Shown here: positions 11,101 to 18,429 of the stretch, one piece after another | How the letters are laid out: each line of letters begins with the position of its first letter | How positions within the stretch are numbered: the first letter of the stretch is position 1 | Source of the DNA: Sphingomonas sp. Y38-1Y | Lineage (GTDB): Bacteria; Pseudomonadota; Alphaproteobacteria; Sphingomonadales; Sphingomonadaceae | Direction: 5' to 3' | NCBI RefSeq assembly: GCF_032391395.1 | Contig: NZ_CP135916.1 | Coordinates: 620,001-684,000, forward strand | Length of the DNA: 64,000 nucleotides | Position numbers and translations under genes: made by a program | Notes under the pieces: generated by a model | Told to the model about the DNA's origin: nothing | Database searches by the model: none | Seen by the model: the letters and a program-made list of their open reading frames with translations, nothing else

Positions 11101-13585
11101 CGAGAGCGTCGATGCAGGTGAGGTGCTGGAGCTGGCGGCCGGAACCGACCTGTCGGCGCTCACCGTCAATGGCGGCATTGTGCGGATCAACGGGGACGTG
11201 ACGATCGGTCATCTCGTCGTCATCTCGGGCACGCTCGAGGGGGCTGGCGCGCTGACGATCGAGGATCAGTTCGACTGGCTGGGCGGCACGCTGGCGGGCA
11301 CCGGCGCCACGGTGATCGCCGATGGTGCGACCGCGGCGATCGGCCGTCCGGTCGATGCCGAATCGCTTCCGGGGCAGAGCGCCTTCTATCTCGGCCGTGA
11401 CCTCGACATCGCCGGGGACGTCACGGTTTCGCGAGCGGTCGTCTATGCCGGCGCGGGCACCGCCAACTCGGCGTTCCGTGCCGCGACCATCGACGTGCTG
11501 GCGGGCGGGTCGCTGGTCGTCGACGGCGGCCAGGCCAGCCTCTATCGCCAGTCGAGCGAGGGTGCGATCAACGTCGATGCCGATGGCAGCTTCGTCCGGC
11601 GCGGCCCGGGGAGCAGCCAGATCAACCTGGCGGTGAACGGCGACGTGACGGTCGAGTCGGGAACGCTCGACCTGAGCGGTGGCGGCACGCTGACCGGCGT
11701 GGCCGGAGCGGGGACGCTCAAGCTGACCGGCGGCGAGATGAAGGTGCCGACAGATCTCTCGATCGCGAACCTTGCACTCAGCAATAGCATCCTGCTGAGC
11801 GGCGACGGCGCCATCGAAGTCACCGATCGCTTCGATTGGGACGGCGGCGTGATCCGGAACGGCGGCCTGACCGTCGGCGCCGACGCGTTCGCGCAGTTCG
11901 GCCGCGACGTCTCGCCCGGCAGCTTTGCCTATCCGAACTCCACGACGCTCGGCACCACGCTGACGATCGAGGGCGAGGCGGCCTGGGAAGCGCTGACCGT
12001 CTATCTCGGCACTGCCTATTGGGACGGCAACGAATATCGTCCGCTCGGCGGCGAGATCGTCGTCGGCGCGGGCGGCGGGCTGACCTTCGTCGACGGGCAG
12101 AACACGCTGTACAAAAACAGTAGCGAAAAGGTCGTCCGCTTCACCGCCGAGACCGGCGCCGACGTCGAGCATGTCGGCTCGGGCAAGGTGATGGTGGGGG
12201 TCGAGATGGTGGGCGTCGACGCGCTGTTCGATTCGATCTCGCTGCGCGGCGGCGGAAGTTACCACCTGACTGCCGACTCGCCGGTGACGAGCCTGTCGGT
12301 CGAAGGCGGGATCCTCTGGGTCGACGAGGACGCGGTGCTCGACACGCTGGTGCTGGGCAGCGGCGCCATGGTGGCAGGACCAGGCAAGCTGACGATCACG
12401 GGCGAGGTCAGCGTCACGAGCTATGCCTATGTCGTCAACACAGGTGGGCTCGCGATCGGCGACGGCGCTACGATGCAGGTGGGCGTAGCCAACGGTAATG
12501 GCGGCTATCTGTACCTCGGCAACGAGCTGTCGATCGAGGGATCGGTCCAGATCGATCGCGGCGCGATCTATCAGGGCTATCAGACCGATCTCGGCAGCGA
12601 GCGCTATGGCGGTGCGTCGTCGGTCCGGGTGGCCGACGGCGGCTCGCTTCGACTGTCGGGTCCGGACAGCGGTCTGTTCGATATCTATTACGGGTACAAC
12701 CGCATCGTCGTCGAGGATGGCGGCAGCTTCACCCGCGACGGCGCCGGCGCTTCGCAGATCGGCGGCCTCATCTACGGCGACATCAAGCTGGAGGGCGGTG
12801 GCCTGATCCTGCGTGGCGGCGTGTGGACGATCGACGACGGCGCCCATTACGACCACATTACCGTGGAGAGCGGGATCTTGATCGTCCAGGGCAACGTCTC
12901 GATCGGCACGCTCACGCAGACGGGCGGACAGGTCCGGGGCAGCGGCACGCTGACGGTCACGAAGTCGTTCGAATGGACGGGTGGCATTCAGGGGGACGAC
13001 GGCGTCACGATCGTCGCCGATGGCGCCATTGCCCAGCTTGGCCGGGCGTTCGACGGTGACACCCATGGCTATTACGGCGCGCCGCTGCTCGGTCGCGAAC
13101 TGCGCATCGAAGGATCGGCGTCGGTCGCCAACGGCTATGTCACGCTCGACATCAACGACTACAATATGGGCGCGTGGCTCGGCAGCGGTCTTGGGACGGT
13201 GCACGTCGCCGCGAACGGGACGCTGTTGCTCGAAGGCGCCTATAGCGACTTTCGATCGGCCGGTGCGATCGTCAATGACGGCACGATCATCAAGCGGGGC
13301 GGTGGCACCTCGACGATCGCGGGGGAGATCGACTTCGTCAACAACGGCACGATCGTGATCGAGGATGGGCGGTTGCTCGACGGCGACGTGGCGATTGGCG
13401 GCGCACCGCTGATGGGCGCGCTCGGCCTCGTCGCCGACAATCTGACGGCGATGATCTTCGCGCCCGACGAACTGGTGGCCGCGGCGGCGCCGATGCGCTT
13501 CGTGCCGGACGCCGCGTTCGTGCCGGTTCGCGGCGACGAAATGGCGGGCGCGATGGTGCAGATGGCGCTGATGCCGATCGTCTGA
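1244..13585 (+). CDS. Giant multidomain surface protein: cadherin repeats, vanadium haloperoxidase-like domain, Ig-like domains and beta-solenoid
   Basis: This frame holds about 4100 residues. The frame is open from nt 1148, and the GTG at 1244 is only the first start-like codon inside a cadherin repeat, so this is the continuation of the gene entering at nt 1. Domains in order: three more cadherin repeats (to nt 2110); two Ig-like units (2115-2690); a vanadium haloperoxidase/PAP2-like domain (2695-3855); Bap-type Ig-like units (3865-4430); an SbsA-like Ig domain (4430-4780); a carboxypeptidase-regulatory-like beta domain (4790-5130); a helical stretch (5750-6500); two Ca-binding DxDGDGL repeats (6850-6960); LVIVD-type repeats (7030-7900); another SbsA-like Ig domain (8236-8570); and a repetitive beta-solenoid to about 13400. 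No C-terminal autotransporter barrel, LPXTG or RTX nonapeptides are visible, so the export route is unknown. A secreted or cell-surface location is inferred from the domain types. Confidence 0.85.
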   Translation: MAVQTVTATDADGDRLTYAIAGGEDSARFTIDAATGALRFVAAPNFEAPGDVGGNNVYQVTVSASDGKLTTTQAVSVTVRDVNDVAPTFTSRASASVAENRLATGLVAAVSDPDGAAPVFAIAGGADAARFTIDAATGALSFVAAPDFEAPGDADGNNVYQVTLSARDGVSTTTQAVTITVTNVNDVAPTFTSAAAISVAENRVATGLVATVTDPDGGTPRFSIAGGADAAKFAIDAATGALSFVAAPDFERPGDVGGDNVYDVTLAASDGANRTEQAVRVTVTDVVEAPPSTLSAALFADTGTSATDGLTRDARISGALNPADAASLRLSIDGGAAIDVSAAVGADGRFTLDPTTLGSFAQGNHTLVLTTGAQRAQVAMTYDNVAPTGGSVALARSSDSGTVGDGITAQASVTLVGIDVEAGTTASIGGKGATLVSSSGKFALENVPLSIGDNRIDVTLTDAAGNATVVTLDVERIAGSATSDQVLFWNNVALEVIAGSATPPAMASRALAMQSVAVYDAISAIDGSIPLWVNLDAGADASIEAAVAYASYTMLLAIFPGRKDVLDARLAQVMDQLGTGEALAEGRELGTTMADIVYALRESDGYDAFVTHDNGSAPGEWVRTGPMYAEPELPQWATLDPFVIASPDQFRAGPPPALNSAEYAAAYNELVAIGGVGSTVRTADQTAAAAFWRDGIGTATPPGHWNDIAEVAAQMTGAGIAANARMYAMLNLALADASIAAWDTKYTYSFWRPETAIRNGDKDGNDLTAADPNWTPQQLSPAHPDYVSGHSTYSAAGAEILTYLFGEDFAFTVGSPTVAGVTRSFGSFDAAADEAGRSRIYGGIHFEFSNQAGQEIGRDVGEAVIEALSRTADTSGPRIAVTTPGGKAVKDGFDVSGFVIDNLSGVASLEASVDGGAFGLVHFDNLGRFTLDADALGEGAHRIVLRASDAAGNRGNAVSYDYLVDSVAPTIDFTGFADGASIAAGARIAGLANGTGSGLTALSYSVDGGAEIPVGFGSDGGFSSALDIAALAAGGHKVVVTARDAAGNSASKTIDFSIAAPAPFTVTAMTPRAGSGEVGLTQRPQVTFSKAVDASTLTADSFYATDAAGNRLAASIVTAADGKSAYLFLDKAMPGAQRITVHLDGARVKAADGAMLDGDANGSAGGAYAAGFTTISDAVVPGTTITGFIVGPGRDLKPMTPDDFRAGPDGVPHTADDVFLERLAGVKVYILGRESEAVLTAADGSFTLTNVPAGTVKVAIDGRTATNAPDGVFFPEMVMDVKVRAGVANTMMGTMGSTELQADNLTRGEVYLPRISKDVLVEISDTQTTTVVAKGDDYTGLTAAERDRLTLEVKPGSVLGEDGQPVDNAQVGISTVPPELVRDMLPDGLLQHTFDITIQAPGAAVFSEPLTMVFPNTFNAAPGTKLNFLSFDHTTGRLVIEGTATVSADGLTVVTDPGMGITKPGWHGLTPPGSPTGLPDDPAPRRPEPPKPDPDNDPPKPECEGNGIDVTEFLNIAKEVAFTFKNVLQELVKFGDLAKCITDIADKAANLTQTSLSLAGSLFEKSPQAWTDAFMVIDALKQAVKLGVEKVFNEASEQNINKIKAAVEGGIGALNVAAKTLEALKSTSDDPECATPGIDKALYAIKSTLLLTTEIKGFIALAENLLAGGKVAAVKAAFEAACILIEEVKYFIDTKDLFKSVFGRSGDLVSDDDVLALARQFAAGDTSVGDLLSPEDLAELQSLLARLNDANPLFEKEMVLPAGWPADFGVVDEAVAWVDYGLADVSHGISTFVELPGGAYYVIEGGASPIRGQLGADGSLDVFLPAETALTLKILDLANGLIGEASFTTGRSGENTRIPLPNLYGYDKLPDSDGDGLVDEAEAIIGTSATSADTDGDGLSDLFEIQNDLNPLGNFPTAQGVVASLDTGDAAVVEVVTVAGLGASASRLAFVQTGDALSIIDIAVPLAPVLLAKLATAGNATDVAVDVAGGIAAVATDEGVLIVDISDSADPAILRTLDADGLQVEFVDGLLAASDGARLMLLDPLTGELLAERVQSADVRAFAVEGDRLFVLSGNTLTAFTVTGDGALIAHDNIVINTIATNAQLFVGSGTLYVPAYNGFNGGYSTIDVRDLDDLKLSSGVDNAAIGGSDIALNGSGLGVAVGAVGGVGNTNAIDVVDVSDPAVTGDFVTRYTLGAAPTAVAIGSGFAFVGDASGGFSVVNYSGFDTRGAAPTATLTVVPGDVDPATPGRQWIEGRDIELSANLADDVQVRQVEVLVNGVVQSVDAGFPFDLGVRVPTIAGNGGSDTLTVQLRVTDMGGNIGLSELVTVELIPDTIAPALVRSNLSDGQVIGQSFRSFTFLFDEALDPASISIDSFRIVPDDGGAAVAPIAFQLRDGNRAVRVTFDTIEAGDYRLDIADGAFRDRAGNAAAPDLGERDFTVANFSIQWVGAATGGQWSDPVNWNLGRLPTAEDDVGISLADGGSIIVDDNAVAASVTSTATLQIQGALDVVLMRADVIELTGTLTVADSLNVGTFDMSYYGRFNGAGDVTIREGGTIEYGELTGTGTITVAEGAEVLLGRGWNPDEPNNASYLYLAQPLAVEGELTLGGGYVYFGRYDYTGSPPVLLPGVIAVADGGVFRLDGPLSDLYNYNGLNAGQITVADGGRFEKTGPGTAQISITTDTLPVIEGGRVEISGNGVYHVADGTVIDVLRVAGGYVYLDGDVSIGRLEMIGGMMLGEGDLTVTGTLDWHGGVIAGAGELTIAADATAMLGRTPDLDEIYGRESMTLGRDMTVEGRVESGHANLYLNASFYDPEDSDYISATGNIDIADGGAFIVTGDSNIVEYSRDGVEDIVGDGRFEIADGARLTAGYEGGTDAIDASDGEVIVTGVFHLTSGHELQRIVLSGGLLVVDDDVVLPELRIEGGTLTGAGDLTVTGRFDWRNGDLIGAGKLVLGDAAEARIGGIVDGQGSVYSGTLARTIETTGDLTIGDIYLYTYNSVYDPATRAYVTATGAIAASGDARIELTERVDFYGQRDPIALSGGATLVKTGLDTLQIATPFDDAITVMSGAGGIRVLSGGDWRVRDSAIETLSIEGGRVVADGDVQIGSLTMNYGTLTGTGDVTVTGGLNWVGGVMQGSGATVIADGATAVIGAEWNGSNYLSQYGVYLYRDLNVAGDATIEQARLYLSGTIDEGAGSVGSIGRLIVDSSGELTFAGAYSDVSRASSLAAGIVNNGSIVKMGGGTSTVDVGIAISGSGSYRADAGLLDLPDRDIGSLPVIDPVVAVGESVDAGEVLELAAGTDLSALTVNGGIVRINGDVTIGHLVVISGTLEGAGALTIEDQFDWLGGTLAGTGATVIADGATAAIGRPVDAESLPGQSAFYLGRDLDIAGDVTVSRAVVYAGAGTANSAFRAATIDVLAGGSLVVDGGQASLYRQSSEGAINVDADGSFVRRGPGSSQINLAVNGDVTVESGTLDLSGGGTLTGVAGAGTLKLTGGEMKVPTDLSIANLALSNSILLSGDGAIEVTDRFDWDGGVIRNGGLTVGADAFAQFGRDVSPGSFAYPNSTTLGTTLTIEGEAAWEALTVYLGTAYWDGNEYRPLGGEIVVGAGGGLTFVDGQNTLYKNSSEKVVRFTAETGADVEHVGSGKVMVGVEMVGVDALFDSISLRGGGSYHLTADSPVTSLSVEGGILWVDEDAVLDTLVLGSGAMVAGPGKLTITGEVSVTSYAYVVNTGGLAIGDGATMQVGVANGNGGYLYLGNELSIEGSVQIDRGAIYQGYQTDLGSERYGGASSVRVADGGSLRLSGPDSGLFDIYYGYNRIVVEDGGSFTRDGAGASQIGGLIYGDIKLEGGGLILRGGVWTIDDGAHYDHITVESGILIVQGNVSIGTLTQTGGQVRGSGTLTVTKSFEWTGGIQGDDGVTIVADGAIAQLGRAFDGDTHGYYGAPLLGRELRIEGSASVANGYVTLDINDYNMGAWLGSGLGTVHVAANGTLLLEGAYSDFRSAGAIVNDGTIIKRGGGTSTIAGEIDFVNNGTIVIEDGRLLDGDVAIGGAPLMGALGLVADNLTAMIFAPDELVAAAAPMRFVPDAAFVPVRGDEMAGAMVQMALMPIV
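2695..3855 (+). other. Embedded vanadium-dependent haloperoxidase / PAP2-superfamily domain
   Basis: This is a domain inside the giant gene, not a separate gene. It carries the full vanadate/phosphate-binding signature of the vanadium haloperoxidases and type 2 acid phosphatases. The KX6RP motif is lysine at nt 3476 and arginine at 3497. The SGH triad is at 3605-3613. The SRX5H motif is arginine at 3758 and histidine at 3776. Spacing within each motif matches the family exactly, so the site looks intact. The family oxidises halides with hydrogen peroxide or hydrolyses phosphate monoesters; which reaction applies here cannot be told from sequence. The domain is flanked on both sides by Ig/cadherin-like beta domains. 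Confidence 0.85.
8850..13060 (+). repeat. Beta-solenoid array, about 190-residue period
   Basis: About eight degenerate copies of a unit include a glycine-rich edge (GTLTGAGDLTVTG type), an FDW/LDW/LNW motif, and a GAxAxIG turn. The FDW-type codons fall at nt 9485, 10058, 10625, 11270, 11831 and 12968, with a degenerate copy near 12400. This gives a spacing of about 570 bp. Each unit also contains a YLGR-type strand pair and a DG-rich turn. The pattern is typical of right-handed beta-helix passenger-like regions. Confidence 0.8.
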
Positions 13586-13601
13586 GGCAACGGCCGGCGC
13601 G

Positions 13602-14867
13602 CTACTCGCTGAGCAGCGCGTCGGCTTCCGTGCCGCCCAGTCCCTCGGCCTGGCCGCGCGTCACGACGCTGGTGACGGCGAGGTCCATCGTGACGTTGCC
13701 AAGCGTGCGGACGATGTCGGGCATCGTCTCGACCGCGACGAGGAGCGCCAGCGGCTCGATCGGCACGCCCATCGCCAGCGCGATCGGCGCGATCGAGGAG
13801 ACGAAGCTGATCGTGCCGGGCAGGCTGACCGCGCCCAAGGTGGTGATCGCCGCGGCGGCGATGCCGATCGCGATCTGTTCCGGCCCCAGCCGGATGCCGA
13901 ACACGTGCGCGACATAGAGCGCGACCGACAGGTTCATCGCCGGCCCGGTAAAGCGGAAGATCGCGACCGCCAGCGGCAGCACGACGCCTGAGGCTGCGAC
14001 GGGCAGCCGCAGCGCTTCGGCGCCGCGCAGCATCGCGGGGAGCGAAGCGAGGCTCGACTGCGTGCTGATCGCCACCGCCTGTGCCGAGCCGGTCGCACGC
14101 AGGAAGTCGCGCAGCTTCACGCGGCCGGCGAACACCGCAGTGGGATAGGCGAGCAGCCAGACGAGGATGCCGGTTCCCGCGACGACCGCGACATAATGGA
14201 CGAGCGCCCCGAACGCTGCCGTCCCCGCCTTGGCGCCGACGACATAGGCGAGCGCGAACACGCCGAGCGGCGCCAGCCACAGCACCCAGGTGATGACGAC
14301 GAGCATCGCGTCGGCGATCGCCTGAAAGAAGCGCGTCAGGAGCTCGCGCGGCTCGGGCGCCAGACGAGTGAGCGCGAAGGCGAAGGTGACGGTGAAGACG
14401 ATGAGCGGCAGGAACGCATCCTCCGCCGCGGCCGATACCGGGTTGGTCGGCACCATCGCGACGAGGAAGTCGGAAAAGGGCGGCACCGGGCCGACGGGCG
14501 CGGCACTGGTGAAGCTCGCCTTCAGCGCGGCGCTCGCCGCGTCGCCTAGGGGGAAAAGGTCGAGGAGGGTCAGCGTGAACAGCGCGCCCAACGCCGACGA
14601 GGTCCACAGACAGATCAGGAAGACCGCGATCGCGCGGCCGGCAAGCTTGCTCGCCCGCGCCGCTCGCGCCGTCGCCGCGACGCCGGTGACGAGCAGGGCG
14701 ACGACCAGCGGCACGATCGTCATCCGCAGCGCATTCAGCCACATCGTCCCGATCGGCTGTGCGAGGGACGTGCCGGCGATGGCCGCGTCGGGCCGCCATG
14801 CGGCCAGCGCAATGCCCGCGGCGATGCCCGCGATCAGCGCCAACAATATTCGCATCGGCTGCGACAT
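13602..14867 (-). CDS. Dicarboxylate/amino acid:cation symporter (DAACS family), divergent
   Basis: This 421-residue inner-membrane protein has about eight hydrophobic segments and the DAACS hairpin signature STQSSLASLP, corresponding to the serine-rich HP1 loop of GltPh/DctA. It also keeps DIVRTLGNVTMD, the TM8 substrate-binding segment. The sodium-binding NMDGT motif of TM7 is not recognisable: its expected position reads FRFTGPAMNL. The family takes up C4-dicarboxylates or acidic amino acids with cations. Substrate and coupling are uncertain here because of that change. The start is ATG at 14867. The gene is divergent from glmM with about 70 bp between them, and its 3' end lies 16 bp from the end of the giant surface gene. 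Confidence 0.85.
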   Translation of the reverse strand: MSQPMRILLALIAGIAAGIALAAWRPDAAIAGTSLAQPIGTMWLNALRMTIVPLVVALLVTGVAATARAARASKLAGRAIAVFLICLWTSSALGALFTLTLLDLFPLGDAASAALKASFTSAAPVGPVPPFSDFLVAMVPTNPVSAAAEDAFLPLIVFTVTFAFALTRLAPEPRELLTRFFQAIADAMLVVITWVLWLAPLGVFALAYVVGAKAGTAAFGALVHYVAVVAGTGILVWLLAYPTAVFAGRVKLRDFLRATGSAQAVAISTQSSLASLPAMLRGAEALRLPVAASGVVLPLAVAIFRFTGPAMNLSVALYVAHVFGIRLGPEQIAIGIAAAAITTLGAVSLPGTISFVSSIAPIALAMGVPIEPLALLVAVETMPDIVRTLGNVTMDLAVTSVVTRGQAEGLGGTEADALLSE

Positions 14868-14939
14868 GCTCGCCCTTCCAAAAAGGCCGCGCTATCAGGC
14901 GGCCGGACCAATCGGCGCAACGTGTAGCGGGATCGCGTA

Positions 14940-16280
14940 ATGGCAAGAAAATATTTCGGCACCGACGGCATTCGCGGCGCCACCAACATGGCGCCGATGA
15001 CCGCCGAAATGGCGATGCGTGTCGGCATGGCGGCGGGCGCACACTTCCTGCGCGGCGACCACAAGCATCGCGTCGTGATCGGCAAGGACACGCGACTTTC
15101 GGGTTACATGCTCGAAAACGCGATGGTCGCCGGCTTCACCGCGGTGGGCATGGACGTGGTGCTGCTGGGACCGGTGCCGACGCCCGCGGTCGCGATGCTG
15201 ACGCGATCGATGCGCGCCGATATCGGCGTGATGATCTCCGCCAGCCACAATCCCTATGTCGACAATGGCATCAAGCTGTTCGGCCCCGACGGCTACAAGC
15301 TGTCCGACGACGACGAGGAAGCGATCGAGGCGCTGATCGACGGTACCGTCCCGCTCGTCCCCTCCGCCGAGATCGGCCGCGCCAAGCGGATCGAGGATGC
15401 CCGCGGCCGCTACATCCACTTCGCCAAGGCTTGCTTTCCCGAGGATCTGCGCCTCGACGGGCTGAAGGTGGTGGTCGATTGCGCCAATGGTGCGGCGTAT
15501 CAGGTCGCTCCTTCTGCGCTGTGGGAGCTGGGGGCCGAAGTCGTCACGCTCGGCGTCACGCCCAATGGCAAGAACATCAACGACGGCGTGGGGTCGACCG
15601 CCCCCGGTGTGCTTCAGGAGACGGTGGTCGCGAGCGGCGCCGACCTCGGCATCGCGCTCGACGGCGATGCCGACCGCCTGATCGTCGTCGACGAGCAGGG
15701 CGCGGTGGTCGACGGCGACCAGTTGATGGCAACGATCGCACTCGGCTGGGCGCGTCGCGGGCGGCTGAACGGCGGCGGGCTGGTCGCGACGGTGATGTCG
15801 AACCTGGGGCTGGAGCGCCGGCTGGCGAGCGAAGGCTTGGAGCTCATCCGCACCAAGGTGGGCGACCGGCATGTGCTCGAGACGATGCGCTCGCGCGGCT
15901 ATAATGTCGGTGGCGAACAATCGGGCCACATCATCCTCTCCGACTATGGCACCACCGGCGACGGCCTGGTCGCCGCGCTCCAGGTGCTGGCCGAGCTGGT
16001 GCGAGACGGCCGTGCGGCGAGCGAGGTGCTCCACCATTTCGACCGAGTGCCGCAGGTGCTGAAGAACGTCCGCTACGAACGGCCCGCCAAGCCGCTGGAG
16101 GCGGCGCCGGTGATCGACGTGATCGCCGCGGCCGAGGCGGAGCTTGCCGGCCGCGGGCGGCTGCTGATCCGGCCTTCGGGCACCGAGCCGGTGATCCGGG
16201 TGATGGCGGAGGGCGACGACGCGCGCCAGGTCGAGGCGGTGGTGGACCGCATCTGCGACGCGGTGCGCGCGGCGGTCTAG
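14940..16280 (+). CDS. glmM: Phosphoglucosamine mutase
   Basis: GlmM converts glucosamine-6-phosphate to glucosamine-1-phosphate in the cytoplasm, the step before GlmU makes UDP-GlcNAc for peptidoglycan and lipopolysaccharide. The 446-residue length is normal for the family. The N-terminus reads [10 protein letters not shown]. The phosphoserine loop [14 protein letters not shown] supplies the catalytic serine at about residue 102. The metal-binding loop is DGDADR, the sugar-binding loop is GGEQSGH, and the C-terminal phosphate-binding loop is [11 protein letters not shown]. All key motifs are intact. It is transcribed alone, followed by two palindromic repeat units. Confidence 0.98.
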   Translation: MARKYFGTDGIRGATNMAPMTAEMAMRVGMAAGAHFLRGDHKHRVVIGKDTRLSGYMLENAMVAGFTAVGMDVVLLGPVPTPAVAMLTRSMRADIGVMISASHNPYVDNGIKLFGPDGYKLSDDDEEAIEALIDGTVPLVPSAEIGRAKRIEDARGRYIHFAKACFPEDLRLDGLKVVVDCANGAAYQVAPSALWELGAEVVTLGVTPNGKNINDGVGSTAPGVLQETVVASGADLGIALDGDADRLIVVDEQGAVVDGDQLMATIALGWARRGRLNGGGLVATVMSNLGLERRLASEGLELIRTKVGDRHVLETMRSRGYNVGGEQSGHIILSDYGTTGDGLVAALQVLAELVRDGRAASEVLHHFDRVPQVLKNVRYERPAKPLEAAPVIDVIAAAEAELAGRGRLLIRPSGTEPVIRVMAEGDDARQVEAVVDRICDAVRAAV

Positions 16281-16325
16281 GGAGGTCGACCGTTTGCCCC
16301 GTTGGTGGTGCCGACCGCCTCTCCA

Positions 16326-16475
16326 CCGTTCGTGCTGAGCCTGTCGAAGCACGTGGGGAGCCACACCGCTTGCGGCATGTCCTTCGACAAGCTCAGGACG
16401 AACGGGCGAAATCAAGACCGGCGTTCGTTTCGAGCGTAGTCGAGAAACGGCTTCTCGACTTCGCTCGAAGCGAAC
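16326..16475. repeat. Two intergenic palindromes behind glmM (families B and A)
   Basis: The first palindrome has arms at 16326-16349 and 16381-16405, of the form GTCGAAG / CTTCGAC with CTGAGC and GCTCAGGACGAACGG. The second has arms at 16423-16448 and 16452-16475, with GTTCGTTTCGAGCG facing CGCTCGAAGCGAAC and almost no loop. Each would form a long stem-loop in RNA. They may end glmM and DUF1244 transcripts, which converge here. Similar units recur at 28481 and 38059. Confidence 0.85.
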
Positions 16476-16503
16476 GAGGAATTTTAGCCAGTACGGAGGA
16501 TGG

Positions 16504-16869
16504 TCACCGCGGCTCGGTCATCGCCGGCGGGTCGCTGGCGGGGAAGCTGTCCTCCAGCGCCTCGTCCAGTGCGTCCTCGCGCGGGTTCCTCGCGACGCTT
16601 TCGTTCATGCGCGCGATCTGGTCGGGCGTTGCGGCGACCTGATGCTGCGCCTTCCAGTCCGCATAGGGCATGCCATAGACGATCTCGCGCCCCGCATCCT
16701 TCGGCATGCCGCCCGCTTCCGCCACCCAGTCGCCCAGGCAGTTGCGGCAGAAGCCGGCCAGCCCCATCAGGTCGACATTCTGCGCGTCGGTGCGATGCTG
16801 CAGGTGCCTGACCAGCCGTCGGAACGCCGCCGCCGCGACCCGGTCGTCCAGTTCGTCGATGCTCGCCAT
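16504..16869 (-). CDS. DUF1244 family protein
   Basis: This is a small cytoplasmic protein of 121 residues. The core LVRHLQHRTDAQNVDLM, GFCRNCLGDWV and EIVYGMPYADWK matches the DUF1244 family, which is common in alphaproteobacteria and has no established biochemical role. The two cysteines in FCRNC are kept. The tail is acidic (DALDEALEDSFPASDPP) and extends beyond the usual family length. I chose the ATG at 16869; a longer in-frame version would run into the divergent pyk gene. Location next to pyk is all the context offers. Confidence 0.85.
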   Translation of the reverse strand: MASIDELDDRVAAAAFRRLVRHLQHRTDAQNVDLMGLAGFCRNCLGDWVAEAGGMPKDAGREIVYGMPYADWKAQHQVAATPDQIARMNESVARNPREDALDEALEDSFPASDPPAMTEPR

Positions 16870-16953
16870 TGTTAGCGCAATCCTATGCATGGTTGATCGC
16901 CCGCCAATATCGGTTACCAACCGCGCCGGACAAGCCGAGGAGCGTTTCTTCCC

Positions 16954-18417
16954 ATGACCAAGGCCATGCCGCCCCGTTCGCGACAGGTGCGCGTGCTCGC
17001 GACGCTGGGCCCCGCCAGCAGCAGCCCCGAGATGATCGCGGCGCTGTTCGAGCGCGGCGCCGACGCGTTTCGCATCAACATGAGCCATGGTGACCAGGCG
17101 TCGAAGATCCCGGTGATCCAGGCGATCCGCGCGATGGAGGTCGAGTATCGCCGGCCGACGACGATCCTTGCCGATCTTCAGGGGCCCAAGCTGCGCGTCG
17201 GCAAGTTCGCCGATGGGCGCGTCATCCTCGAACCCGGGCAGCGCTTCGTCCTCGACCGCTCACCTGAGCCCGGCGATTCGTCGCGCGTCGAGCTGCCGCA
17301 CCGCGAGATCTTTGCCGCGATCGCGCGCGATGCGCGGCTGCTGCTCGACGACGGCAAGCTCGTCCTGCGCGTTACCGACCATTCGGACGACCAGATCGAG
17401 ACGGTGGTCGAGGTGGGCGGCGCGCTGTCCAATTCGAAGGGGCTGAACGTTCCCGACGTCGTGCTGCCGATGGCGGCGCTGACCGAAAAGGACATCAGCG
17501 ATCTCGCCTTTGCGGTCGAACAGCAGGTCGACTGGATCGCGCTGTCGTTCGTGCAGCGGCCCGAGGATCTGGCCGACGCGCGCAAGCTGATCGCCGGCCG
17601 TGCCGCGCTGCTCGCCAAGATCGAGAAGCCCTCGGCAGTGGCGCGGCTCGACGAGATCGTCGAGCAGTGCGACGGCGTGATGGTCGCCCGCGGCGACCTG
17701 GGTGTCGAACTGCCGCCGCAGTCGGTGCCGCCGCTCCAGAAGCGCATCGTCGAGACCGCGCGGCGGCTGGGCCGGCCGGTGATCGTCGCGACGCAGATGC
17801 TCGAATCGATGATCTCGGCGCCGACACCGACGCGTGCGGAAGTCTCGGACGTCGCGACCGCGGTCTATGACGGCGCTGACGCGATCATGCTGTCGGCGGA
17901 AAGCGCCGCGGGCGCGTGGCCGGCCGAGTCGGTCGCGATGATGGATGCGATCGCCAACGCGGTCGAGCGCGACCCGGCGCATGGCGACCGCGTCCACTTC
18001 ACGGTGACGACGCCCGATCCGACCACCGCCGACGCGCTGGCGGCGGCGGCCAAGAACATCTCGATCACGGCAAGCGCGTCGGCGATCATCTGCTTCACGC
18101 TGTCGGGCTCGACCGCCCGCCGCATCGCGCGCGAGCGGCCGTCGGTGCCGATCCTGGTGCTGACGCCGCGGGCGCAGACCGCGCGGCGGCTCGGGCTGCT
18201 CTGGGGCGTCCACGCGATCCAGACCCGCGACGTCGCCTCGTTCGAAGAAATGGTCGCCAAGGCCAAGCGCATGGCGCTGCGCCACGGCCTCGCCAAGGGC
18301 GGCGAGCGCGTCGTCGTGTGCGCCGGCGTGCCGTTCGGCGTGCCGGGATCGACCAACGTGCTGCACGTCACGCAGATCATCGGCGACGAGCTAAAGAACT
18401 ACAGCCACGAGGGGTGA
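16954..18417 (+). CDS. pyk: Pyruvate kinase
   Basis: Pyruvate kinase transfers phosphate from phosphoenolpyruvate to ADP, the last step of glycolysis. The 487 residues match the family. The N-terminal barrel has VLATLGPASSSPEMI and FRINMSHG. DLQGPKLRVG follows, then the B domain. The active-site segment has LLAKIEKPSAV (catalytic lysine) and MVARGDLGVELP (metal-binding), then VIVATQMLESM. The C-terminal regulatory domain begins near residue 350 and contains the phosphate-loop-like ICFTLSGSTAR. The start is ATG at 16954, preceded by a GAGGAG-type ribosome-binding site. A long inverted repeat follows and probably terminates both this gene and the converging phoK. Confidence 0.97.
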   Translation: MTKAMPPRSRQVRVLATLGPASSSPEMIAALFERGADAFRINMSHGDQASKIPVIQAIRAMEVEYRRPTTILADLQGPKLRVGKFADGRVILEPGQRFVLDRSPEPGDSSRVELPHREIFAAIARDARLLLDDGKLVLRVTDHSDDQIETVVEVGGALSNSKGLNVPDVVLPMAALTEKDISDLAFAVEQQVDWIALSFVQRPEDLADARKLIAGRAALLAKIEKPSAVARLDEIVEQCDGVMVARGDLGVELPPQSVPPLQKRIVETARRLGRPVIVATQMLESMISAPTPTRAEVSDVATAVYDGADAIMLSAESAAGAWPAESVAMMDAIANAVERDPAHGDRVHFTVTTPDPTTADALAAAAKNISITASASAIICFTLSGSTARRIARERPSVPILVLTPRAQTARRLGLLWGVHAIQTRDVASFEEMVAKAKRMALRHGLAKGGERVVVCAGVPFGVPGSTNVLHVTQIIGDELKNYSHEG

Positions 18418-18429
18418 GGCGGTATCTCC

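Noticed and set aside
9467..13204. A 1245-residue open frame on the minus strand opposite the beta-solenoid
   Set aside because: High GC at third codon positions keeps antisense frames open. The translation is arginine/alanine-rich with no fold, and the plus strand has a clear repeated protein.
16870..17088. A longer N-terminus of the DUF1244 protein
   Set aside because: Residues before 16869 read antisense to pyk and are not conserved in the family.
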